A stretch of DNA of 64,000 bases from Cokeromyces recurvatus (taxonomy: Eukaryota; Mucoromycota; Mucoromycetes; Mucorales; Mucoraceae). Positions 57,301 to 64,000 of the stretch are shown here, piece by piece (position 1 is the stretch's first letter; every line of letters begins with the position of its first letter). The stretch covers positions 558,001 through 622,000 of the forward strand of contig NW_026251398.1 of the NCBI RefSeq assembly GCF_025118155.1, read 5' to 3'. The notes below the pieces were generated by a model that did not search any database, was not told where the DNA came from, and saw nothing but the letters and a program-made list of their open reading frames with translations. The position numbers and the translations under genes were made by a program.

Positions 57301-57704
57301 GCAGTATTCATCGGTAAAAGTGAGAGTAATTCAGAAAATTCTGTCTGATTTAAAGAAGGAGGGAAATAGCAGCAGTGTATTACAATTTTGGATGAGATTA
57401 TAACGGAAAGAGTATGCTTAGTTAATAAAGGATGATCATGAGGAATATGATGTATAGGTAGGTTAAAAGTAGGGTTGATTAGGAGGGCTATTCCCATCTG
57501 TCCTCTATATGCATTAGGAGAGTTGAGTGGAAGACCATATGTGTGAAATTGTTTCCATTTAGTAGGATATCGATTAGGTGGTAGTAACCATGTTTCTGTA
57601 ATAAATAGAAGAGAGGAAGTTTGAGCAATTTGTAGAATAGGTGTTATAGCCTGCTTAGGCAGGCCAGTGGCATTAAATAATGATATCTGTAATTTAGAAC
57701 TCAT
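54375..57704 (-). CDS. LINE ORF2: apurinic-like endonuclease plus reverse transcriptase
   Basis: 1109 codons without interruption. N-terminal APE-type endonuclease: FITETWLLP (catalytic Glu), ICGDFNARMG (about residue 144) and SSNHKFM (about 223), where the usual SDH catalytic Asp reads Asn. Reverse transcriptase follows: KAPGVDHIRQEML, PIHKKGAPTEPGNYRPISL, QGGFREARGTLDQV, FDIKSAYDTVD, TGVLQGSILSPFLYSIYIN and LLYADDVVL (YADD at about 717-720). Near the C-terminus CPYHPHVHFSRSHATECLHM is a Cys/His motif common in LINEs. The start ATG overlaps the ORF1 stop as TAATG (57706-57702), typical of stop/restart translation. The Asn for Asp change may weaken the nickase. Confidence 0.92.
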   Translation of the reverse strand: MSSKLQISLFNATGLPKQAITPILQIAQTSSLLFITETWLLPPNRYPTKWKQFHTYGLPLNSPNAYRGQMGIALLINPTFNLPIHHIPHDHPLLTKHTLSVIISSKIVIHCCYFPPSLNQTEFSELLSLLPMNTANVTTTIICGDFNARMGAVTGDSRYNPKGRCLHNWIEAQHLTIWNQQLAFGKPTFYAYHGTSIIDYFISNTRLHEPKLHIRDDLSLSSNHKFMTFSFDSPRTFSNEINPLAPKRLQWSLGKLKNRDIAARYEAEFINTLHSYLSQRPSNNLNEKDSACEYIEQFNSQICNSIYASLDTVCGRKHQTTYDTYLKDFWTPEMTSVFQLKEHYYRKWRKANGLNCLKYWLLHQESKARLRRLIIQRRRETWRQFCDKMAQGEYTKAIAKFSRIRKNRTFKPTFSTTDGSQHSANTMAAHLQQIYSGHLLPEQPSYMELVDSTPRHINAYTLTVSDCPITLENVKDALKNLPSKKAPGVDHIRQEMLSPITNKLAPTLLSLFELCWRWSYTPLSWRVAQIVPIHKKGAPTEPGNYRPISLTSVFRKLFERCLYPYLITYSPPLDIAQGGFREARGTLDQVLCLTEICNLLRKTQNFKPALAFFDIKSAYDTVDRAYIWHCLSDYAPAPLLNILKNLFDDVHLEVLLNNVTSFRFSPRTGVLQGSILSPFLYSIYINNLPNILRLSPIPTNIRDQPLQFVQSINCLLYADDVVLITAPEKLRSLLSLCEENSNLLGYRWNPSKCVILDPSDNQQPYTLYGDPIPTQKCFSYLGIPIKIGGFLDTAQLVQNNTNKALQTMNQMASIGVNPKGFDRLLATRFYTQIVRPQLEYGLAISLLSAKNIQQLESCQNTCIRRIFGGSSRSSVKVMLHMVNQPSMKVRVSILQAQFVFRAIDLPDDTLLAKLLPELHASAFNTQWYKLIQTSCWRLCAANSIPLDKRSFRKHRREFLEESFQQLRDETHSVLLSSCRPNLIIDPILWLPMTHSERSRTIRWRLGWLPGGIPKACPYHPHVHFSRSHATECLHMHTRLFLPRSIADPLSFLLNHLPQHKHRNSQDVSAWFYRWPVMCTILQEIDYLMHDKLPPPLLDPGRKLLNWLSL

Positions 57705-57784
57705 TATTGAATATAGTTGTTGAGGGCGTCAGTTTCGTTGTCAAATTCCATAGTGAAGTCGTCGTTAGCTGTTTCAGGTTCATT
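57704..57784 (-). pseudogene. LINE ORF1 C-terminal remnant
   Basis: Twenty-six codons ending in NETDALNNYIQ and TAA, directly overlapping the ORF2 ATG. The rest of ORF1 is absent: upstream, the frame crosses the 15-bp direct repeat and meets a TAA after about 25 more codons. This fits a 5'-truncated retrotransposition. Confidence 0.6.
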
Positions 57785-57799
57785 CCTTTGAGTGGTTAC
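57785..57799. repeat. Right copy of the 15-bp direct repeat
   Basis: Exact copy of 54152-54166. By rough estimate, a 15-bp match between two flanks of this size is very unlikely by chance. Confidence 0.65.
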
Positions 57800-57884
57800 T
57801 TCAAATTCGGACGATGTTAGATTTTTTTTGGACGAATTAAAATTAATTTTCAGATAGTTTGTTTACCTTTTTTGGATGAGTAAA

Positions 57885-57965
57885 AAAGGAAATTCAGATA
57901 CAAATGCAAAAATGGGACAAAGACAAAGGAGAAATTAAATAGAGACAGAACGTTAGATGAGATTC
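57885..57965. repeat. Relic of the Fanzor-element subterminal repeat
   Basis: The words AAAAATGGGACA, then GGAGAA and AAATAGAGACAGAACGTTAGAT align, with small indels, to the reverse complement of 62345-62395 in the right end of the Fanzor element. No CAGTCT terminal repeat is found next to it, so only a fragment of a related element remains, next to the LINE. Confidence 0.5.
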
Positions 57966-58045
57966 AGAAAAAAAAAATGCTATTTTTTTTTTTTTTCGTA
58001 AAGACTTCTTACCTGCAGGTATCTTTAAGCTAGCACTTCACTGGA

Positions 58046-58438
58046 GTGAGATGTGGCAACCACATTGGAGGTGGCGCTTTGTCGTCGAAAGACATTCGGT
58101 CGACCATCATCGTTCCAATTGGATTCCGCGATAGTAAACATGTTTTTAGATGCCATAACATCGCGATTCCAAAAGATATTGCATTGTTTTACAGATTAAT
58201 ACCTGATGGACCTTGCAGTTGGCATGTTTTAGATTCTCCAGCAATTTATCGAAACAGTTGTTGCAAGTCTATGAAAGAAATAGTATATTATCAATTTCTG
58301 TGTAATTCGTACATGTGTGTATCTCAACCTTCGACGTATTCTATTCATCTATGTCCAGAAGCAACAACTCTCCGAGTTTTTCACGCCTCTTTAGCTGTGC
58401 GCACAACTTGTCTGTCACACTGTACCTTAGCCCTTTAA
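58046..58438 (+). CDS. Unassigned Cys-rich ORF beside transposon relics
   Basis: 130 open codons beginning in an open frame without an ATG (first codon GTG). Base composition is clearly less AT-rich than around it. Cysteines recur (HVFRCHNIA, GPCSWHVL, NSCCKSM, CNSYMCV, IHLCPEA, RTTCLSHC), which suggests a disulfide or zinc protein. No splice acceptor or start fixes the 5' end. It could be cargo of the element whose relic lies at 57885-57965, or an exon of a small gene. Not recognised. Confidence 0.35.
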   Translation: MRCGNHIGGGALSSKDIRSTIIVPIGFRDSKHVFRCHNIAIPKDIALFYRLIPDGPCSWHVLDSPAIYRNSCCKSMKEIVYYQFLCNSYMCVSQPSTYSIHLCPEATTLRVFHASLAVRTTCLSHCTLAL

Positions 58439-60136
58439 ACTTTACGTGAGATTTATTCTTACGATCACCTTCATAAAATTTCTCTTTATGATTTTTTTTT
58501 TAATTATTATTCGATCTACTTTCCTTCAGCAACACAGCCTTGAAATTTAACAGTCAAGGAGCACAAGCGGAGATAATAACAAAGTAAGCCGTCTTGCTTC
58601 TTTAATTGCAAAAATAAATAGACTATAGAATTAAACAACAACAACAACAAAAAGAAAAAGGTGAAAGGCATGATTCTCATCATATAAAACTTGTAGTAAT
58701 ATTTTTTTTTCAAATATGTATATGCATTTCAAAAGCGTAAGAACATTACTTTAAGAGATAATTATGCTTGTTTTACAAAAAAAAAAAAAACGTTAATCTA
58801 AGCCATCCAATAATTTCAATTTATCAAAAATACATATTTTTTTTATTATTATTAGAAAAAAAAATAATAATATTATTATATCCATAGTAACTTTTTTTTT
58901 TCTACAAAATGCATAAAGAGAAAATATGCTATTATGTTTATTACTAGTATAAATAATCCCCCTAGTCATTCATGAATTTCAACCACATAATCTGAAAAGG
59001 AAAAGCAGTCTATCACTCTCATATATTTTTTAAAATCCCGTTTCAAATTTTTTTTTCCAGAAAAAAAAAAAAAAAAAAACTATAAAAAGGGTATTTACTT
59101 ATGAAACTCTTTTATACATTTATATCTCACGAAATAATAACGTGGTCTTATAGTATATATATCGTGTAGCAGTCATTAATCTGTTATTTGATTATATAAG
59201 ATTACTAGATAAAAGCAGACGGTGTAAAACCTTTGGTGGAGAATTTGCAAGGAAGCACATTGACCTAAGCCGTTCAATATAAATACATATTTTATAATTT
59301 ATATAAATAAAAATGAAAAAAAGAAATATGATGTTTTGTGTCCAAGTGGTAGTAGACTTTCTTATTTATGAGTATTAGTTGACACTATTGTATTAGTCTT
59401 AGACGTATATATTTGTGTTATTAAAAAGAGTTAACTGTTGTAGAAAAGATGATAAGAAAGCTTCATGGTAAAGTTAACAAAAGATATTCCTTTTATCAAA
59501 TGTAACGATTTGCCCTTAACTAAATATACACAAGATGACATAATGTATACTATTACAACAGATAATATTTGTATGAATTTATTACTTTTTCCCAAATAGA
59601 ATAAATATGTATAGTCTTATGTTTGTCCATTTCATAGAAGCTATTTTTGTGTAAATCTTTCTAGTAACTAACTCTTAGTTAATTGAGCACTACGAAGGAA
59701 GATAATTCACATCCTCGAACATCTTTTTATATCTATTCATAGTACTCACTTTAGAGATACTGGTGATAAATCATAAAATAGTAGTAACTTTGATAAATGA
59801 CATAATAACAATTGAATTGTATTCATTTCAATGTAATTCGAAAAAAATAAAATAAAAACAAAAGAGTCTTTGTTATGTACTTATTTGAGTGCTCTCGCAA
59901 TCTGCTTCTTTATTTATAATTATCTTTATTATCCTCTTATTATTATTTTGCTTGAACACCTCCTCTTTTCTGATGATGCATGAGTTAAACTTCTACTATT
60001 GAAGTCAAGCATTATTTTTAGCAATAATAGAGAATTAAAGAATATAATAAAATCTAGTCCCAACTATATTAAAGTCAAAAAAAAAAAAAAAAACAATTGT
60101 CTTTATGAAAATAAACTCTCCTCATTTAATCTATTA
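58439..60136. other. 1.7-kb AT-rich spacer
   Basis: Homopolymers and short direct repeats only; the frame at 58713-58516 (minus) shows no domain. Ends at the TA dinucleotide flanking the Fanzor element. Confidence 0.5.
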
Positions 60137-60199
60137 CAGTCTGGGAAACTAGGTTGGGCCAATAAAAAATAATTGGGTCATTCAAAAATTAAATTGGGA
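60137..60199 (+). repeat. Left terminal inverted repeat
   Basis: 63 bp, pairs with 62477-62540. Confidence 0.92.
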
Positions 60200-60254
60200 C
60201 AGAAATACACCCAAATGAAAACGAGATGCAGATGCGAAAATGGAACAGAAATGT

Positions 60255-60352
60255 GATTAAAGAGTAATTTAATTAAAGTAAAGACCATTGCGCACGTAGT
60301 GGCTATGAATACATTGTTTTGCCCTAGCCAGTTCTGAGTATTATTTTGTATG

Positions 60353-60409
<57 letters not shown>

Positions 60410-60634
60410 CTTGCAAGAAAAGAGGAAAATGTATAAAAGTAAAGAGAAACAGAGTCAGTAAAAGAAATATTTGAACTACTACTAATGTGATTGATTTAAC
60501 CAATTCATCAGTTTAACGCCAGAAATGATGAGTTCAGGAGGCAGTTTGTTATGGAGGATATAGTCCATTTCGTGGAATATTCAGCATACTACTGGCTAAT
60601 GAACGGACCAAATACAGGAAACTTTAGGACGGCC

Positions 60635-60671
<37 letters not shown>

Positions 60672-60985
60672 AAGGGAGCCTGTTCAGGACGAAAGAAAGA
60701 GGGTCGAGGATGATGTGTGGCATTTGAAAGTGGCTATGCATGTCGAAGCAAATAATAGCATGGTCCCAAGTAAGCCTTGAGTTTGAGTGGAAGACACAAT
60801 GTTGCGGCTTGCCACCGAGGAGCCAACCAAGTCACCATCGAACATATTATTATTTTGGATCAGGAATAATTGTAAGTCATGCGTCATGCTAATATTCAAA
60901 ATAAAGACTGAGTCTGACTTTAACCGAGAAAAAAATGCCCTAAAAGTATAATTCAGACAGATCGACAGCTTTGTCACTTTAGAAC
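60255..60985 (-). mobile_element. Diverged LINE 3' fragment nested in the Fanzor element
   Basis: Aligns by eye to the LINE 3' UTR and ORF2 end: GCCCTAGCCAGTTCTGAG matches GCCCAGGTCAGTTC; the stem-loop is kept; GGAGGCAGTTTGTTATGG matches GGAGGGGGTAGTTTATCG; and AGCCAACCAAGTCACCATCG matches AACCAACCAAGACGCCATCG. Same orientation as the intact LINE but strongly diverged, with long A (60353-60406) and T (60637-60670) runs. The right boundary is approximate. Confidence 0.75.
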
Positions 60986-61006
60986 GTTTTCCATAAATGA
61001 TAGAAT

Positions 61007-62228
61007 TTGTTGAAATTTGATACTTTATTAGTATATGATCTGTCAGAAATATTTGCAACAACATGCTCCAGCGCATTTTACCAGTCGACTGTAAAGAAGC
61101 TGATGTGGTTCTATTGCAAAAAAATAACAAACAGTACAGATGAATACAGATGCATATCTAGCGAAGACGTAGAAATTTTCCAATTGGGAGATGCTATGAA
61201 GAATGAAAACTTGGCTGATGTTTCTCTTTGCAGGCTGGATCCCAACCAACATCAGGTTTTTGCTGCTGCTTATGAGGAGGGTGATGAATCCCATCAAATC
61301 AGGCGATGCTCTACTAAAGAGTACTATACCTTAACAGGGTCTATAAGACACGCAAAGAGAGAAACAAAAAGAACGTCTTGAGAAAATATGGAGGATATAC
61401 TTCTCAACATTCCTACAACCAAGACAGCTATTCTTTCAAACTATTTGCAATACATAACTTATATCCTCTCACATCTAAACAGAATACTAGCATTTAACAA
61501 CTTCTCAACTGCTGAAAGTCGCTTTCACCTATACCAGGGAGTTCAAAGGGACAGACAAGAAATGGCCAATGTCCTCATTAATGGTGGAAAAAAATACAAT
61601 AAGGCCAAAAGAAAGAACACAAAGAAGAAGAGGAAGAAAAGAAAGAAAAGAAAGAAGAGGAGGGACAAAGAAGTGAAAAAGAAAGACAAAAAAGTTCCCC
61701 AGCAGACAAAGTGAGTATACTAGCATCAAAGCAGAGAGACAAACACTATATTCATTAACTATTATTTCAGGAACACTAAGAAGCTTTGGAAGCCCCAACC
61801 TTTCAAATACGACAAGAGTAAATTGTCTGTTATAGCTTTCGGAAATGGCATGTTCGGAAAAGACAGTGTACATTTGAAGGGTCTCAGGGTGGGAGTGACA
61901 GGAGTTCTTGACAAACAACTCAAAATAAGACAGAAATCAGGAGAACTTTTACATGCTTCTGTAGATGAGTTCAAGACTTCAAAGGTACAACAAGATTTAC
62001 CAAAACTGCTCAAAGAATAATTTATTAATACTGTAAATATAGACCTGTCATGCATGTCTTCAAACATGCTTAACTGATGCTTACATTGGGTTGCACAGTG
62101 TTCAAACTTGCCAAAGTTGCGGAATAATGTGGCAACGCGACGTTAACGCGTCAAAAAATATATTCAATATCTCAAGACAAGTGATTGGTGGTCATGGGCG
62201 TCCACGGGAGTTCACGAGAGAACAATAG
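61007..62228 (+). pseudogene. Fanzor (eukaryotic TnpB homologue), 5' part lost, one in-frame stop
   Basis: Fanzor proteins are RuvC-type, omega-RNA-guided nucleases related to IS200/IS605 TnpB. Exons: up to 61710, 61771-61984, 62043-62228. Visible in order: RuvC-I CRLDPNQHQVFAAAYEEG (Asp at 61238-61240); RRCSTKEYYTLTGS; the Fanzor bridging region NIPTTKTA, RFHLYQGVQRDRQE and LINGGKKYNK with a Lys/Arg-rich stretch; SVIAFGNGMFG; and VDEFKTSK (alternative catalytic Glu, 61967-61969). The second intron (61985-62042) joins this to TCHACLQTC. Then come QTCQSCG (zinc ribbon of two CxxC) and RuvC-III QRDVNASKNI (Asp at 62139-62141). An in-frame TGA at 61379-61381 interrupts the reading frame. The N-terminal half is missing where LINE sequence lies. 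Start not definable. Confidence 0.87.
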
Positions 62229-62476
62229 GTCTTGTTTTTTTTTATATTGCCGTCTCGTACACGATTTCTCTTGTTAAAGAGATTTAGATATTTACAAGTA
62301 TGCTGTATCTATTTTTTTTTTTTTTTTTCGTCTAGAAAAAATCTAACATTTTGTCTCAATTTAACTTATTCTCCTCTGTCCCATTTTTACATCTGTGTGT
62401 CTCATTTTCATTTGGGTGTCCTATTTTCGTATTTCTATCCCAATTTTCCTGCTATTGTCCTAATGCTACATCCGTA

Positions 62477-62540
62477 TCCCAATTTAATTTTTGAATGACC
62501 CAATTATTTTTTTATTGGCCCAACCTAGTTTCCTAGACTG
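62477..62540 (-). repeat. Right terminal inverted repeat
   Basis: 64 bp, pairs with 60137-60199; one G/A difference and one extra A in the A-run. Confidence 0.92.
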
Positions 62541-62760
62541 TAGCCATATTCAATAATACCTTTAGTCTTATGTTTTATATCCAGCTTTAAATAAGTTGGT
62601 GCAAATCAGCCAATGACATTTTGACATGAGAAATTATGGAAATAATAATAATAATTATAATAATAATAATAATTTTTTTTTGTTACTTTTGTTTTCTCCT
62701 TTTTTTTTTTCATTGTTTTCTGTCCAAGTTGTATATACATTAAGGCATTTATAAAGTTAA
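62541..62760. other. Element flank and SEC63 upstream region
   Basis: Begins with the TA flanking the element. A short (AAT)n repeat and T tract precede the SEC63 ATG. Confidence 0.6.
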
Positions 62761-63284
62761 ATGGCTCAATATACATACGACGAACAGGGATTTAATTTTT
62801 ATTATTTCCTCATTTCAGTTTTATCACTGGTCCTAGTGCCAGTAACAATTCAATCTGTTCACTCCTTATTCAAATCAAAAAGTATGTATTCTGTTTCATT
62901 TCTTACTTTTTACCCTTTTTTTTTTTTCTCATCTTGTTATTAGATAAAAAGAATAAAAATATTTGTCAATGTCGCACTTGTCAAAAAGAAAGAAAGAATG
63001 CGAAAAAGGCTAAGCCCAGTGTCATCAAGAAGCTCATGACAAGTCCCAAGTAAGTTTATTTTTGACTGTGCTATTCATCTTTTTCCTTTTTTTTGTCATT
63101 TATTTATTTGTTTATTTTTTTTCAGATTTATCTTCTTACTTATTGGTTGGATTGGTGTTGTTCTTTTAACTTTACAAGTTGCTAATGCTGAAGTAAAAAA
63201 TGTTACTTGGGACCCTTATGAAATTCTGGGTCTTTCGGAGGTAACAAGCTTAACAAAAATGAATATGTATACACAAGTTCTCAA

Positions 63285-63316
<32 letters not shown>

Positions 63317-64000
63317 GGGTGCTACGGTTGCTGAAATTAAGAAAACCTATAAAAAACTATCGCTTGTTTATCATCCTGATAAAGCAAAACCTGGAGAAGA
63401 AGAAAAGAATGAAGAACGTTTTATTGATATTACCAAAGCTTATAAAGTGTATTGTGAAATTTTAAAATGCAAGAAAAAAAAAAAAGCTCGAGTAAATTAA
63501 CTCTATTATTATAGATTAACTGATGAAGATACTCGTAAAAATTATGAAGAATTTGGTCATCCTGATGGTAAGCAATCCTTTACCATGGGCGTCGCTCTTC
63601 CAAAGGGCCTCGTTGAAGGTAATGGCATGCTTGTCTTGGGATTCTATGCTCTCGCTTTTGGTTTAGGTTTACCTTATTTTATTGTAATTTAATTATAGAT
63701 GAAATTAAGAGAAATATGGATTATTTATAGTTTTATTCTTAATAGGCTCGATGGTGGTATAGATCGCGTCGTCTTACTAAAGACAAGATTTTGAGTAAAA
63801 CAATGGGCATTTTTGTTAAGGGCTTGAAGGAAAATGATAGCTTTAAAGGTAAAAGAAGAAGATACATTATATACAGAATAATTATTAAAATAGAAACCTA
63901 TTTTATATATAGAAATCATCAATGTATTATCTGGTGCTTTTGAATTCAAGGAAGGTGCTGATATGCGTCAAGGGGAAGAAAAAACATTGGATAAAATAAA
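62761..64000 (+). CDS. SEC63: SEC63 ER translocon J-protein (3' partial)
   Basis: Sec63 recruits BiP/Kar2 to the Sec61 channel through a lumenal J domain. Exons: 62761-62881, 62944-63049, 63126-63240, 63318-63448, 63515-63683, 63746-63848, 63913-64000 and beyond. Helix 1 is FYYFLISVLSLVLVPVTIQS; then a basic CQCRTCQKERKNAKK stretch; helix 2 is FIFLLIGWIGVVLLTLQV. The J domain follows: WDPYEILGLSEGATVAEI, KKTYKKLSLVYHPDK (HPD present), ITKAYKVLTDEDTRKNYEEF. The Sec63-specific GHPDGKQSFTMGVALP comes next, and helix 3 (LGFYALAFGLGLPYFI) precedes ARWWYRSRRLTKD. The Sec63/Brl domain starts at the window edge. The apparent donor at 63569 (GGTAAGC) is not used, because reading through gives the conserved sequence. 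Confidence 0.95.

Larger units (their letters stand above)
54167..57784 (-). mobile_element. Non-LTR retrotransposon (LINE), 5'-truncated, with intact ORF2
   Basis: Minus-strand element. The order on the minus strand is: a remnant of ORF1 (57784-57704), ORF2 (57704-54375), a 3' UTR with a small stem-loop (54294-54312), and a poly-A tail (T run at 54176-54190). It is bounded by 15-bp direct repeats. A second, diverged copy of the same family is nested in the Fanzor element at about 60255-60985. The uninterrupted 1109-codon ORF suggests recent insertion. Confidence 0.8.
60137..62540 (+). mobile_element. TIR element of Tc1/mariner type carrying a Fanzor (TnpB-like) gene
   Basis: The ends are inverted repeats: left 60137-60199 (CAGTCTGGGAAACTAGGTTG...), right 62477-62540 (reverse complement CAGTCTAGGAAACTAGGTTG...). 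They differ by one substitution and one A. Similarity continues inward as diverged subterminal repeats (ACCCAAATGAAAA, GATGYRAAAATGG). Both ends are flanked by TA, and the first bases are CAGT, as in Tc1/mariner elements. No DDE transposase is present; the only cargo is the Fanzor gene at 61007-62228. A fragment of the LINE family is inserted at about 60255-60985. Confidence 0.85.

Noticed and set aside
54100..58060. LTR retrotransposon
   Set aside because: No long terminal repeats, protease or integrase; the endonuclease-RT order and poly-A tail fit a LINE.
60684..61130. 148-codon minus-strand ORF across the LINE fragment and Fanzor exon
   Set aside because: Part overlaps degraded LINE ORF2 in the same orientation and part is antisense to the Fanzor RuvC-I exon; no single protein is supported.
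63565..63575. Consensus-like splice donor (GGTAAGC) in SEC63
   Set aside because: Reading through gives the conserved Sec63 segment after the J domain, so it is coding.

Overview
The window is nuclear DNA from an early-diverging fungus, most likely a member of the Mucorales (Mucoromycota). The non-coding DNA is very AT-rich and full of A/T homopolymers. Most genes carry several short (about 45-110 nt) GT-AG introns. Regulatory proteins carry long Asn, Gln, Thr and His runs, and the gene families are fungal and mucoralean in character. All gene models here were made by hand from reading frames, splice signals and remembered family motifs; no search was run.

Layout. 1-5543, plus strand: the 3' part of a DHX33/Dhr2-like DEAH helicase, a SNF5/Sfh1 chromatin-remodelling subunit, an unassigned decayed stretch, and mitochondrial ribosomal protein uL4m. 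5757-12721, minus strand: a Ded1/Vasa-like DEAD-box helicase with RanBP2 zinc fingers, a CPSF6-like (CFIm68) RNA-binding protein and a Mondo/MLX-like bHLH factor. After 3.3 kb without genes come kanadaptin (+) and a Nudix-like protein (-), whose stop codons overlap in one TTAA, and a PSP1-domain protein. 22549-28155 holds an AreA/NIT2-type GATA factor with a frame break at a slippery heptamer, a low-complexity protein with a possible WWE-like end, a CHCHD5-like twin CX9C protein and an SDHAF1-like LYR protein. 28301-35604 holds a mucin-like membrane protein, a four-helix membrane protein, a small acidic ORF, an ING-family PHD protein and eIF3m. 37186-49613 holds VPS39, a small Cys/His protein, a TPS2-type trehalose-phosphate phosphatase and an M16 metalloprotease that seems to need a 2-nt exon. 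51528-52640 is a second GATA factor.

The right-hand 10 kb is a transposon nest. A LINE (54167-57784, minus) has an intact 1109-codon endonuclease/reverse-transcriptase ORF, an overlapping TAATG stop/start to an ORF1 remnant, and a 15-bp direct repeat at its two ends. At 60137-62540 lies a TA-flanked element with about 64-bp terminal inverted repeats starting CAGT, like Tc1/mariner. Its cargo is not a DDE transposase but a Fanzor (eukaryotic TnpB homologue, the RNA-guided nuclease family). The Fanzor C-terminal half is readable: a RuvC-I Asp, the alternative Glu in VDEF-TSK, a zinc ribbon of two CxxC pairs, and RDVNASKNI. It is broken by one in-frame TGA, and a diverged fragment of the LINE family sits where its N-terminal half should be. 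The window ends inside SEC63.

How the genes relate: nearly all are single-copy housekeeping genes (RNA processing, translation, mitochondrial assembly, vacuolar tethering, trehalose metabolism, ER translocation, chromatin and nitrogen regulation). There is no operon logic. Shared structure is limited to divergent promoters (18215-18562, 44585-45046, 35605-37185) and convergent 3' ends.
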